Origin: Clostridia bacterium
GTDB taxonomy: Bacteria > Bacillota > Clostridia > Oscillospirales > Acutalibacteraceae
NCBI GenBank assembly: GCA_017625435.1
Contig: JAGAKX010000061.1
Span: forward strand, 37,661-101,660
Reading direction: 5' to 3'
Length of the DNA: 64,000 nt
Positions 16,721-24,652 of the stretch are shown here, piece by piece. The notes under the pieces were generated by a model. The model worked only from the letters and a program-made list of their open reading frames with translations, ran no database searches and was not told the origin of the DNA. How positions within the stretch are numbered: the stretch's first letter is position 1; each line of letters begins with the position of its first letter. The position numbers and the translations under genes are program-made.

Positions 16721-17728
16721 ATGAAAAAGGCTTTAGTTATTGCATTATGTCTCATTATGGCTGTTTCCGTAATGTTCGTAGGTTGCGGAGACACAACAAA
16801 CACAGAAGAAACAACTGTTCCCAATGAAACAACCCTTAAGTTCGGTTCAGGCTTATATGTTACTGCTCCTTCTGTAACAGATGCTACAGAAGATAAGGAC
16901 GGTTCCGGTAAGCTTGATGTAACCGTTGCTGCCGTTACCGTTGACGCAGAAGGCAAGATCGTTTCATGTGCTCTTGACACATCAAGCAACACAGTAAACT
17001 TTACCGCTGACGGTAAGGCTGTTGCCAAGGATGAATTCAAGACAAAGTACGAACAGGGTAATGACTACAATATGGTAGCTTACGGCGGTGCAACAAAGGA
17101 ATGGTTTGAGCAGGCTGACGCTTTCGAAGCACTTGTTGCAGGCAAGACTCTTGATGAAGTCAAGGCTTTAGTTGCTGAAGAAAACAAGGGTACTGACGAA
17201 GTTATCAATGCAGGCTGCACAATTATGATCAACGAATTCGTTGGTGCTATCGAAAAGGCTTACAACGCTGCTGCAGAATCCGCTGTTACAGCCGCTGATA
17301 CACTTAAGGTTACTGCTGCTACAGAACAGACCTGTACTGACGCTACAGAAGACAAGGATGGCTCCAACAAGGTTGCTGTTAATGTTTTCGCAGCTGCTGT
17401 AAATGCAGAAGGCAAGGTAGTTGTATGTGCTTCCGACTGTGTAGAGGTTTCTTTCACATTCACAACAGAAGGTGTTGCTACTCTTGATACAACAAAGGAA
17501 GTTGTTTCCAAGAAGGCTCAGGGCGCTGACTACGGTATGGTTGCTTACGGCGGTGCTACAAAGGAATGGCACGAGCAGGCTGCTGCTTTTGATGCTGCTT
17601 GCGTTGGCAAGACTGCTTCTGAAATTGCAACTCTTGTTGCTGAAGACGGCAAGGGTGCTCCTGACCTTCAGACTGCAGGCTGCACAATCATTGTTTCCGG
17701 CTTTGTTAAGGCAGCTTCCAAGATCTGA
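16721..17728 (+). CDS. Duplicated PplA-like flavin lipoprotein (predicted)
   Basis: The protein has 335 residues. A lipoprotein signal ends at FVGC (Cys22). Two homologous domains, spaced 155 residues apart, share TDATEDKDGS, MVAYGGATKEW and AGCTI. The AGCT at 164-167 and 319-322 sits where FMN_bind proteins have SGAT, so Thr167 and Thr322 are candidate FMN sites. GGATKEW aligns with the KEW motif of PplA/pheromone-precursor lipoproteins. The gene has its own strong promoter and a terminator, and ApbE follows. It would carry electrons outside the membrane. Codons are biased to frequent ones (GCT, AAG, AAC), fitting high expression. Family match is by motif only. Confidence 0.75.
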   Translation: MKKALVIALCLIMAVSVMFVGCGDTTNTEETTVPNETTLKFGSGLYVTAPSVTDATEDKDGSGKLDVTVAAVTVDAEGKIVSCALDTSSNTVNFTADGKAVAKDEFKTKYEQGNDYNMVAYGGATKEWFEQADAFEALVAGKTLDEVKALVAEENKGTDEVINAGCTIMINEFVGAIEKAYNAAAESAVTAADTLKVTAATEQTCTDATEDKDGSNKVAVNVFAAAVNAEGKVVVCASDCVEVSFTFTTEGVATLDTTKEVVSKKAQGADYGMVAYGGATKEWHEQAAAFDAACVGKTASEIATLVAEDGKGAPDLQTAGCTIIVSGFVKAASKI

Positions 17729-17748
17729 GTAAGAACTATTGATTAAAA

Positions 17749-17779
17749 GAAGAGAGAGAAATTGCTCTCTCTCTTTTTT
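17749..17779 (+). terminator. Intrinsic terminator after the flavin lipoprotein
   Basis: AGAGAGAG at 17751-17758 pairs with CTCTCTCT at 17765-17772, followed by a T run. It would set a higher level for the lipoprotein than for apbE downstream. Confidence 0.8.
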
Positions 17780-17791
17780 GCTTTAAGGGTT

Positions 17792-18829
17792 ATGAAAAAA
17801 AGAATTATAAGTATTACTGTGATTCTCTGTGTTCTTTTGTGCTCCTTTAGTGCCTGCACGAAGAACAAAGAAAAATTTTCAACATACACGATGGATTATT
17901 TTGATACCATTACTACAATAACAGGGTATGAAAAAACACAGAAGGCTTTTGATGCTGTTGCAGAGGGGATTATTTCTGAATTAGGTGAATATCACCGCCT
18001 TTATTCCATCTATCACAGATTTGACGGTACAGAGAATCTTTGCACAATTAACGAGCTTGTTGACGGTGAGCACCGTACCGTTACTGTTGACAGACGTATT
18101 ATTGATATGCTTCTTTATGCAAAGGAAATGTATTATAAGACCGACGGTATTATGAACATTGCAATGGGAAGTGTTCTGTCTCTGTGGCACGATTACCGCA
18201 CTATCGGTAAGGATAGCCCTTCCGAAGCTTCTCTTCCGCCTATGGAAAAGCTTCAGGAAGCCTCCCTTCACTGTGATATCGAAAAAATGGTTATTGATGA
18301 AGAGAATAATACCGTTACCCTGACAGACCCCGCTATGACCCTTGATGTCGGTGCCATAGCAAAGGGATATGCTGTGGAATGCATTGCAAAAGGCCTTGAA
18401 GAAAAGGGCATTACGGGATACGTGCTGAATGTGGGCGGCAATGTGCGTGCAATAGGCACAAAGGGTGACGGCACACCCTGGACGGTAGGAATAGAAAATC
18501 CCGACGGCGGCGAATATCTCTCTTATCTCGGGCTTGCAGATCAGTCTCTTGTTACAAGCGGCTCATATCAGCGTTTTTATTACGTTGACGGAAAACCTTA
18601 TCATCATATAATTCATCCCGACACGCTTATGCCCTCTGAAGGCTTTTTGTCGGTTTCTGTTGTATGCAAGGACTCCGGACTTGCGGACGCTCTTTCAACA
18701 GCTCTGTTTTGTTTGTCCCTTGAGGAGGGTATGGAGCTTATTAAAGAGTTCTCCGAGGCTGAGGCTATGTGGGTAAGTGACGACGGCACAAAAACATATA
18801 CAGACGGCTGGAAAAACTTTGAAAACTGA
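17792..18829 (+). CDS. apbE: FAD:protein FMN transferase (ApbE/FmnB-type lipoprotein)
   Basis: The protein has 345 residues. A lipoprotein signal ends at FSAC. Family motifs are present in order: TMDYFDTITTI, DVGAIAKGYAVE near 185, VLNVGGNVRAIGTK near 212, and YHHIIHPDTLMPS near 270 with SGSY just before. It transfers FMN from FAD to Thr of SGAT-type motifs on extracytoplasmic proteins using Mg. Likely targets here are RnfG (two sites), RnfD and the duplicated lipoprotein. The ATG at 17792 has AAGGG upstream; an upstream in-frame TTG would start inside the terminator. Confidence 0.93.
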   Translation: MKKRIISITVILCVLLCSFSACTKNKEKFSTYTMDYFDTITTITGYEKTQKAFDAVAEGIISELGEYHRLYSIYHRFDGTENLCTINELVDGEHRTVTVDRRIIDMLLYAKEMYYKTDGIMNIAMGSVLSLWHDYRTIGKDSPSEASLPPMEKLQEASLHCDIEKMVIDEENNTVTLTDPAMTLDVGAIAKGYAVECIAKGLEEKGITGYVLNVGGNVRAIGTKGDGTPWTVGIENPDGGEYLSYLGLADQSLVTSGSYQRFYYVDGKPYHHIIHPDTLMPSEGFLSVSVVCKDSGLADALSTALFCLSLEEGMELIKEFSEAEAMWVSDDGTKTYTDGWKNFEN

Positions 18830-18843
18830 GGAAGGTGCAGAAT

Positions 18844-19203
18844 ATGCTCGAAAATTTTGTGGTGAATTTCAAGGAATTTCTTTTCCCTGTTGCGGAGATT
18901 ACTGCAAGCACACTTGAACTTATAGGTATTGTTATTATTTTCATAGGTTCCTTCCGCGCTTTGTTCCGTGTTATCGGATGTCTTGTGAAAAAACAGCCTC
19001 TCAACATAGTAGTTGAGCTCGGCAAGGCACTTGCCCTTGCTCTGGAATTCAAGATGGGTGCAGAGATTATCAAAACTGTTATAATACACGACCTTGAAGA
19101 GCTTGCAATTCTTGGTGTTGTAATTGTAATCCGTGCTCTTCTTGCCGTTATTATCCATTGGGAAATCCGTCTTGAGGAAAAAGAAAACAGTACGCAAAAA
19201 TAA
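18844..19203 (+). CDS. DUF1622 membrane protein
   Basis: The protein has 119 residues with hydrophobic helices at about 18-40, 55-70 and 85-105, and the family pattern LELGKALALALEFKMGAEIIKT (read as ELGKALALALEF then KMGAEIIKT). DUF1622 proteins are small membrane proteins of unknown function. The ATG at 18844 lies 8 bases after GAGGAAGG; the GTG at 18835 is a less likely start. It is 14 bases from apbE and ends the unit before a terminator. Confidence 0.8.
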   Translation: MLENFVVNFKEFLFPVAEITASTLELIGIVIIFIGSFRALFRVIGCLVKKQPLNIVVELGKALALALEFKMGAEIIKTVIIHDLEELAILGVVIVIRALLAVIIHWEIRLEEKENSTQK

Positions 19204-19227
19204 AAAAACAGAAAAACAGAAAAACAG

Positions 19228-19262
19228 ACACTCCGTATTATTATAATCGGAGTGTTTTTTTC
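19228..19262 (+). terminator. Intrinsic terminator closing the electron-transfer region
   Basis: ACACTCCG at 19228-19235 pairs with CGGAGTGT at 19248-19255, followed by eight T. Confidence 0.85.
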
Positions 19263-19264
19263 TG

Positions 19265-19294
19265 TTGACCTGTATACGTTTGTTATTGTAGAAT
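19265..19294 (+). promoter_or_regulatory. Promoter of the 19.3-20.4 kb small-gene unit
   Basis: TTGACC at 19265-19270, 18 bases, TAGAAT at 19289-19294. It directly follows the terminator. Confidence 0.6.
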
Positions 19295-19313
19295 ATATTC
19301 AATAAAAGAATTT

Positions 19314-19397
19314 ATGGCGACCGGCGAAACCGTAATATGTCCGACTCCTGTCAGCCTGACTAAAGAACAGATATATAACAAAGCAATGCAGAGGTGA
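19314..19397 (+). CDS. Possible 27-residue small protein
   Basis: An ATG just after the predicted transcription start opens a 27-codon frame beginning MATGETVICP and ending NKAMQR. Its stop lies six bases before the next gene, whose ribosome site AGAGGTGAT overlaps the end of this frame. That arrangement fits a leader peptide or small protein, but the ATG has no good ribosome site. It could be chance. Confidence 0.3.
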   Translation: MATGETVICPTPVSLTKEQIYNKAMQR

Positions 19398-19403
19398 TTT
19401 CAT

Positions 19404-19976
19404 ATGTACTTTCACGCATCAAACACAGGCGGTATTGAAATTCTTGAGCCTCGTGTATCCAACCACAATAAGCCGCTTATATATTTTTCTGAAAAACGGG
19501 AAAATGTGCTTGTATATTTAAGCAATGCAGTTGAAAAATTCTGCCGTGAAACTGAATTTAATCATAAAGGAAAATGGCATAAATGGGCAAGCTACGGCTT
19601 TGAGCCTGACGGGATTCTGAGATATGATGAATATTATCCCAATGCATTATGGGACACTTATAAGGGTGTTTCAGGTTACATTTATTCCGCTGAAAATGTC
19701 ATTATAAATGAGGATAGTATAAATATTTCCAATGCAGTTACATCCTCGTTGCCCGTTAAGGTTACAGGTGTTGAATTTGTTGAAGATGCTTATGAGGAAA
19801 TTCTGAAAGCTGAAGAAGCGGGGCTTATAAAAATCCGCAGATTCGAAGATATGAGTGAAAATGTGCTTTTATGGATTGAAAAGACAATAAAAGCAGAATA
19901 TGAAAACGCAGAAAATGAACCCGATTACAGACATTTTCTTAAGGGTAAATTCGGTTTTTTAGAAAAAATGGCTTGA
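19404..19976 (+). CDS. Hypothetical cytoplasmic protein
   Basis: The protein has 190 residues, with no signal peptide or TM helix. The N-terminus reads MYFHASNTGGIEILEPRVS, then IYFSEKRENVLVYLSNA. This pattern (aromatic-H-x-S, then a later YFS strand) is reminiscent of ADP-ribosyltransferase-fold proteins such as Arr, but I see no complete catalytic triad and make no functional claim. AGAGGTGAT lies at good spacing. The neighbour downstream is another hypothetical gene. Confidence 0.65.
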   Translation: MYFHASNTGGIEILEPRVSNHNKPLIYFSEKRENVLVYLSNAVEKFCRETEFNHKGKWHKWASYGFEPDGILRYDEYYPNALWDTYKGVSGYIYSAENVIINEDSINISNAVTSSLPVKVTGVEFVEDAYEEILKAEEAGLIKIRRFEDMSENVLLWIEKTIKAEYENAENEPDYRHFLKGKFGFLEKMA

Positions 19977-20027
19977 TTGTGCTTATTTTACGGCATATAA
20001 ACATAATTAATTCAGGCGGTGATAGTT

Positions 20028-20357
20028 TTGGCAAAGCACGAATTCGGTATTATGGAAAAGCCTCCCGAAAAGGGAAGACGTTATGATGAATATGAGCCGC
20101 AGAAATACAACTGTATTTCCGTAAATGACGATTATTTAGAGGATATTATAGCGGAATTCGATCACATAGATTTTTATTGGCACACAACGGACATAAAGGG
20201 AAAGGGGATCTGTTACGTCGGAATAACGCTGATTCCTCCTGAAGCTCTTGCTTCCTTTGCTGATGTTATAAAAGAAAAAAACGGATTAGCGGAGCTTTAT
20301 AACCTCATACTTAAAGCAAAAAACGAAAACAATTGGATAATTCATTTCGGCTTATGA
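20028..20357 (+). CDS. Hypothetical small protein
   Basis: The protein has about 109 residues and begins LAKHEFGIMEKPPEKGRRYDEYEP (TTG start; quoted as KHEFGIMEKPPEKG, then RYDEYEP). It is soluble and acidic, and ends in NNWIIHFGL. The TTG at 20028 follows AGGCGGTGA; the GTG at 20019 is an alternative. I recall similar unnamed proteins in other Clostridia but know no function. A terminator follows immediately. Confidence 0.65.
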   Translation: MAKHEFGIMEKPPEKGRRYDEYEPQKYNCISVNDDYLEDIIAEFDHIDFYWHTTDIKGKGICYVGITLIPPEALASFADVIKEKNGLAELYNLILKAKNENNWIIHFGL

Positions 20358-20361
20358 AAAG

Positions 20362-20400
20362 ACCTGACAGAAAATGTCTCTGTCAGGTTGTTTTATTTTT
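20362..20400 (+). terminator. Intrinsic terminator
   Basis: ACCTGACAG at 20362-20370 pairs with CTGTCAGGT at 20380-20388, followed by a T-rich tract. Confidence 0.75.
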
Positions 20401-20416
20401 TGTTATATGATAGAAT
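20388..20416 (+). promoter_or_regulatory. Promoter of the GH36 operon
   Basis: TTGTTT at 20388-20393, 17 bases, TAGAAT at 20411-20416 with an extended TG at 20408-20409. It overlaps the T tract of the preceding terminator. Confidence 0.55.
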
Positions 20417-20437
20417 TGCTTTAAGGGTGGTGTTTTT

Positions 20438-22882
20438 ATGAAAGAAACAAAAAACAAACAGATAATTGAGCTTATTGTCAGCTTCATACTTTTCGGGCTG
20501 ACGATTTATGCAGTATACTCCTTATGGTACATATTCTACGGTACGGACAGCGGTGCCGATGTGCACCTTTATACGGGACTTGCGGGGCTTTGTCTCGGTT
20601 GGTTTATGGCACTTTTTGTCGGTGAAGTATTACCAAAAACAGGTATCATCGGAAAGCTTATTGCTTTTTTTGCAGGAAACGGTCTTCTGCACGGATTTAT
20701 ATGGGGGCTTAATGCAAAAGTCAATACGACCTGTACCGACAATGAGCCGGTTGTCATAAAGACCTTTACTTTTGTTTTTGTACTTACTGCAGTACTCGGA
20801 CTCGTGACCTTTATTTTAAGGGCAAGAAAAAAGTACAGGATTGTGAATATACTTTTTGCCGTTATTTATTTTGTTGTTTCGGCAGGAGGACTCATTGTGC
20901 TTAATAAAGAGAATATAAAGGCTCTTGAGTACAAAAAGAATCTGCAGTTCGGTACTCTTACCGCAGAAGAAATGAGCATTACGGAAAAGGAAAAAGAGAA
21001 TAGCTGTAAATGGGCTGAAGAGAATCTTCTTTCGGCTGAAAGCCTTCCCTTTACTTTTTCTGTTGACGGAGTGAAGTTTAATCCCGCCGGATGGGAAAAA
21101 AACGTAGCTGAGGCTGAAAAAGAAATTTACAGAGGCGGAAAAACAACCTATATCACATTTACAAAAGACAATCTGCAAGTAACTGCAGAGGTTACTGTTT
21201 TTGAAAATAACGCATCCTGTCAGTGGACGGTTTACGTAAAGAATACGGGTGCGGAGAATACCGGTGTTATCAGCGATTTTTATGCTCTTGATTCATCCTT
21301 TAATACGGGTAAGGCAGATATTTATTATTCAATAGGTAGTGATACGCAGGCAGGAGATTTCTCCCTTATAAAGAAAACTCTTTCCTCTTCCGTAAAAACC
21401 TTCTCAGGTAATGAGGGTAAGCCTACCGAGAAATATCTGTCCTACTTTAATGTAAACGGTGAAAATGCGGGAATCGTATTCGGTATCGGCTGGACGGGAC
21501 AATGGGAAGCAGAATACTCCTGTGATGACGGTAACACAGCAGTTAAAGTCAGACAGCAGAATTTCAATGCCTGGCTTCTTCCCGGGGAAGAGGTCCGTTC
21601 ACCCCTTGTTTCTCTTACGTTCTATGATAATGACAATGCACTCAAGGGCTTCAATCAGTTCAGAAGCTGGATTAATGACTGCGTATATCCCGAAGAGGTC
21701 ACCAAGGGACACTACACCGTTATGGAGATTGCAGGTCCTATGTCAACAAGAACCTCAGATGAAATTATAGAGATTCTTGACGGCTTGAGAGATGAAGTTT
21801 TTGCCCAGACGGATGCATTCTGGATGGATGCAGGCTGGTACAGCTACAATGAAGGCTGGTATGACGGTGTAGGCAACTGGACTGTAGATACCGAGAGATA
21901 TGATAACGGCATTATTGAGCTTTCAGACTACGCAAAAAATAAAGGTCTCGGTCACGTGCTGTGGTATGAGCCCGAAAGAGTGTACCGTAATACTGTTTTT
22001 TATAACAAGGGTATCGAAAACGAACAGTGGCTTATTGATACGGGCGATGAACACGTTATGTGGAATCTTGCAAATGAAGATGCATTTCAGTATTACTGCG
22101 AGTATCTTACTGCTTCAATGAAGGAAAACGGAGTTACCGTTTACCGTCAGGACTTTAATTTCTCACCTTATGAATACTGGCAGAAGGCAGACAATGAATA
22201 TTACGGCGGCAGAACGGGTATCTGTGAAAACCATTATGTGACAAACCTTTACAGATACCTTGATTATCTTACGGAGAATATTCCCGGTCTTATTATAGAT
22301 AACTGTGCATCGGGCGGTAAGCGTCTTGACCTTGAAATGACCTACCGCAGTATTCCTTTCTGGAGAAGCGACTATAACTGTTCAATTCATTTCGATCTTT
22401 TTGAGGCTACACAGTCACAGACCTACGGCATTTCCTTCTGGCTTCCCATATCCGGTACTGCACAGAATGCTGTAAGTGAGTATTCCTTAAGGTCTGCAAT
22501 TACACCTCTTGTTCTTATGGATTTCTATGCTAATTATGCCGAGTTCTTTGACCTTTTCCACACTCAGCGTGAGCTTATGACGGGCAATTACTATCCCCTT
22601 GATTTCGGTTCCTTTGACAAGAATAAGATGCATTCTATGCAGTATATGTCAGAAGACGGTCTTACGGGTGTTGTAATGGTTTACAAGAGAGCGGATGTGA
22701 ATAAGTCTGAGTATAATGTTACTCTTAACGGTCTTATACCCGACACGGTTTATGAAATCTCTGACGTTGACGGTATTATTGAAAAGACGGAATACAAGGG
22801 AAGTGAGCTTATGTCCGGCGGTATTACAATACCTCTTCCCGACGGAGAAAAGGCTATAGTGCTGAATATCAGCGCAAAATAA
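20438..22882 (+). CDS. Membrane-anchored glycoside hydrolase family 36 enzyme (alpha-galactosidase type)
   Basis: The protein has 814 residues. The first 155 contain four to five hydrophobic helices (about 10-32, 46-62, 72-90, 108-127, 134-155). A GH36 beta-sandwich (about 200-400) and TIM barrel follow. The predicted nucleophile is Asp572 in YRQDFNF, the family CASGG is at 623-627, and the acid/base is Asp645 in WRSDYN. DAFWMDAGWYS near 459 is the barrel entrance motif. GH36 enzymes are usually soluble; the TM block is unusual. The orientation relative to the membrane is not clear. It probably hydrolyses alpha-galactosides or related alpha-GalNAc-like substrates. Confidence 0.85.
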   Translation: MKETKNKQIIELIVSFILFGLTIYAVYSLWYIFYGTDSGADVHLYTGLAGLCLGWFMALFVGEVLPKTGIIGKLIAFFAGNGLLHGFIWGLNAKVNTTCTDNEPVVIKTFTFVFVLTAVLGLVTFILRARKKYRIVNILFAVIYFVVSAGGLIVLNKENIKALEYKKNLQFGTLTAEEMSITEKEKENSCKWAEENLLSAESLPFTFSVDGVKFNPAGWEKNVAEAEKEIYRGGKTTYITFTKDNLQVTAEVTVFENNASCQWTVYVKNTGAENTGVISDFYALDSSFNTGKADIYYSIGSDTQAGDFSLIKKTLSSSVKTFSGNEGKPTEKYLSYFNVNGENAGIVFGIGWTGQWEAEYSCDDGNTAVKVRQQNFNAWLLPGEEVRSPLVSLTFYDNDNALKGFNQFRSWINDCVYPEEVTKGHYTVMEIAGPMSTRTSDEIIEILDGLRDEVFAQTDAFWMDAGWYSYNEGWYDGVGNWTVDTERYDNGIIELSDYAKNKGLGHVLWYEPERVYRNTVFYNKGIENEQWLIDTGDEHVMWNLANEDAFQYYCEYLTASMKENGVTVYRQDFNFSPYEYWQKADNEYYGGRTGICENHYVTNLYRYLDYLTENIPGLIIDNCASGGKRLDLEMTYRSIPFWRSDYNCSIHFDLFEATQSQTYGISFWLPISGTAQNAVSEYSLRSAITPLVLMDFYANYAEFFDLFHTQRELMTGNYYPLDFGSFDKNKMHSMQYMSEDGLTGVVMVYKRADVNKSEYNVTLNGLIPDTVYEISDVDGIIEKTEYKGSELMSGGITIPLPDGEKAIVLNISAK

Positions 22883-22891
22883 GGAGATATA

Positions 22892-23413
22892 ATGATTATT
22901 CTGATTACAGGAGCCTCTCATACGGGCAAGACTGCTCTTGCACAAAGGCTTCTCGAAAAATATAACTATCCCTATCTTTCAATTGATCACCTGAAAATGG
23001 GGCTTATAAGAAGCGGTAACACGTCACTTACTCCTTTGAGTGATGACGGAGAGCTTACTGCATATCTATGGCCGATAGTCCGGGAAATAATAAAAACCGC
23101 TATAGAAAACAAGCAGAATCTCATAGTTGAGGGCTGTTATATTCCTTTTGATTGGGATGTTGATTTTGAGGCGGAGTATCTTAAATCTATCCGTTTCGTC
23201 TGCCTGATAATGAGTGAAAATTACATAAGAAATCATTTTGACGATATAAAAGAGTATGCAAATATCATTGAAAACCGACTTGACGACAGAGACTGCACAA
23301 TTGAGGGTGTTATAAAAGACAATGCGCAGATGCTGAAAGCGGCAGAAAGGCATAAGGTAAACTACGTTCTTATTGATGAAAGCTACGATTTTGATATTGA
23401 TTTGGGAGAGTGA
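22892..23413 (+). CDS. Small P-loop kinase-like ATP-binding protein
   Basis: The protein has 173 residues. Walker A is GASHTGKTAL at about 7-16, followed by LSIDHLKMGLIRSG, as in small-molecule kinases of the adenylate-kinase/zeta-toxin type. VEGCYIPFDWD near 78 resembles the strand after the substrate-binding helix. AAGGAG precedes the ATG. It is 9 bases after the GH36 gene. The substrate is unknown. Confidence 0.72.
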   Translation: MIILITGASHTGKTALAQRLLEKYNYPYLSIDHLKMGLIRSGNTSLTPLSDDGELTAYLWPIVREIIKTAIENKQNLIVEGCYIPFDWDVDFEAEYLKSIRFVCLIMSENYIRNHFDDIKEYANIIENRLDDRDCTIEGVIKDNAQMLKAAERHKVNYVLIDESYDFDIDLGE

Positions 23414-23418
23414 TAATA

Positions 23419-23598
23419 ATGGCAAAGAACAACAGATTTGAAAAAGTTTATTCACAAGGTCTTGGTTCTACGGAAATATTGGTTGATAAGGAAACAGGTG
23501 TAAACTATCTTTTCCATGCCAGCGGCTATGCAGGCGGTCTGACACCTCTTCTTGACAGAGAAGGAAAACCTATTGTTACACCTGTAATCAGCGAATAA
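23419..23598 (+). CDS. DUF6440 family small protein
   Basis: The protein has 59 residues and contains the family pattern VYSQGLGSTEILVDKETGVN followed by GGLTPLLDREGKPIV. GGGAGAG lies 8 bases before ATG 23419, which is preferred over GTG 23410. Function is unknown. It lies between a P-loop protein and a SUKH protein on the same strand. Confidence 0.8.
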   Translation: MAKNNRFEKVYSQGLGSTEILVDKETGVNYLFHASGYAGGLTPLLDREGKPIVTPVISE

Positions 23599-23611
23599 CT
23601 GAGGTACGGTT

Positions 23612-24049
23612 ATGTACAGAGAATTGATTGAAAACTACATAAAGGACCACAAATGGGCAAAGCTGCAAAGACCTTGCCCCGAAGAGGAAATTTCGGAAAC
23701 GGAAAAATATGTAGGCTTCGCTTTTCCCTCAGACCTTAAGAATCTGCTTCGTGAAACAGACGGCGATCATTGGCTTTTACTGTCGGCTAAGGAAATCAGA
23801 GAAAACGTTAAACGTAACCGCGAGATTTTTCCCGAATATCTCGAGTCCGAAGAATTCGAAGAAAAGATAAACCGCTTTATTTTCTTCGGTACAAACGGCT
23901 GCGGAGACTATTACTGCTATAAGGTTCTCCCTGACGGCAGAACGGATGAAAGCGCCGTTTATATCTGGGAGCACGAACTTTTTGAAGCCGAAAAGGCTGC
24001 CGCCGATATAAAGGAACTGATAATAAAGTATTATAACGACGAAATATGA
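23612..24049 (+). CDS. SMI1/KNR4 (SUKH) family protein
   Basis: The protein has 145 residues and the SUKH core: EEISETEKYVGFAFPSDLKN, then LRETDGDHWLL, FFGTNGCGDYYCY and VYIWEHE. SUKH proteins are often immunity proteins against polymorphic toxins, but many stand alone. I see no toxin gene beside it, so the role is open. Confidence 0.8.
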   Translation: MYRELIENYIKDHKWAKLQRPCPEEEISETEKYVGFAFPSDLKNLLRETDGDHWLLLSAKEIRENVKRNREIFPEYLESEEFEEKINRFIFFGTNGCGDYYCYKVLPDGRTDESAVYIWEHELFEAEKAAADIKELIIKYYNDEI

Positions 24050-24076
24050 AATTTCTGCTGAAAACGGGGAAACAAA

Positions 24077-24481
24077 ATGAGCAAAAAAGAGGTAAAATAC
24101 CTTCTCGGTATTGACGGAGGCGGAACAAAAACAGAATTTCTGCTGACGGATATATCGGGGCAGGAAATAAGAAGAATTATTCCGGGTGGCTCTAATCCCG
24201 TTAATATGGGAATTGAGAATTCCTGCAGCGTGCTTTCAGATGGAATAAAGAGAATTTGCGAAGGTATTAATTATTCTGAACTATCCGTGTTTGCCGGCAT
24301 TGCAGGGGCTAAAACGGGAGATAATGAAAATCTGAAGATTAATCTTAAGCTTGCAAACAAGAAGCTGAGAGAAAGAATTATCGGAATTGTAACGGAAGTT
24401 CTCGGTTGCACCCCCGAAAAGGCGGTTGAACTTTTAGATGAAAACGGCTGGAACATACGTCTTGCTGTTAAAGGAAAGTAA
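24077..24481 (+). pseudogene. BadF/GlcNAc-kinase N-terminus joined in frame to a MurQ C-terminus (deletion remnant)
   Basis: The 134-residue frame splits in two. Residues 1-82 are the start of a BadF/BadG ASKHA kinase (LLGIDGGGTKTEFLL phosphate-1 motif, PGGSNPVN, FAGIAGAKTGDN) that should continue for about 200 more residues. Residues 86-134 match the last segment of MurQ, N-acetylmuramic acid 6-phosphate etherase (NLKLANKKLRERIIGIV, then EKAVELLDENGWNIRLAV). The junction lies near base 24330. An internal deletion between adjacent nagK-like and murQ genes explains this best. Neither active site is complete, although the frame and a start with GGGGAAAC remain, so it may still be translated. 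Confidence 0.7.
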
Positions 24482-24652
24482 TAATCTAAAAATATGCCCG
24501 GATTAAACATCAGGGCAGCATCAGTTTTATTATTGAAAACAAGATGCTTTTACAGAAAAGAATATAAATAAAGGTCAATCATTAAATCCACTTTCCGTAG
24601 GTTGTATAAGCAGAAGCTATGTAATAAAATATCCGTGTAAGGAGAGATTGTT

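Noticed and set aside
18613..19302. 229-codon open frame on the minus strand
   Set aside because: It runs opposite apbE and the DUF1622 gene and across a terminator; composition is Asn/Lys-rich as expected for an antisense shadow.
23612..24049. Toxin-immunity pair around the SUKH gene
   Set aside because: No secreted or polymorphic toxin gene is adjacent, so immunity function is not supported.
24077..24481. Functional GlcNAc kinase
   Set aside because: Only the first phosphate motif of the ASKHA fold is present; the sequence then switches to MurQ.
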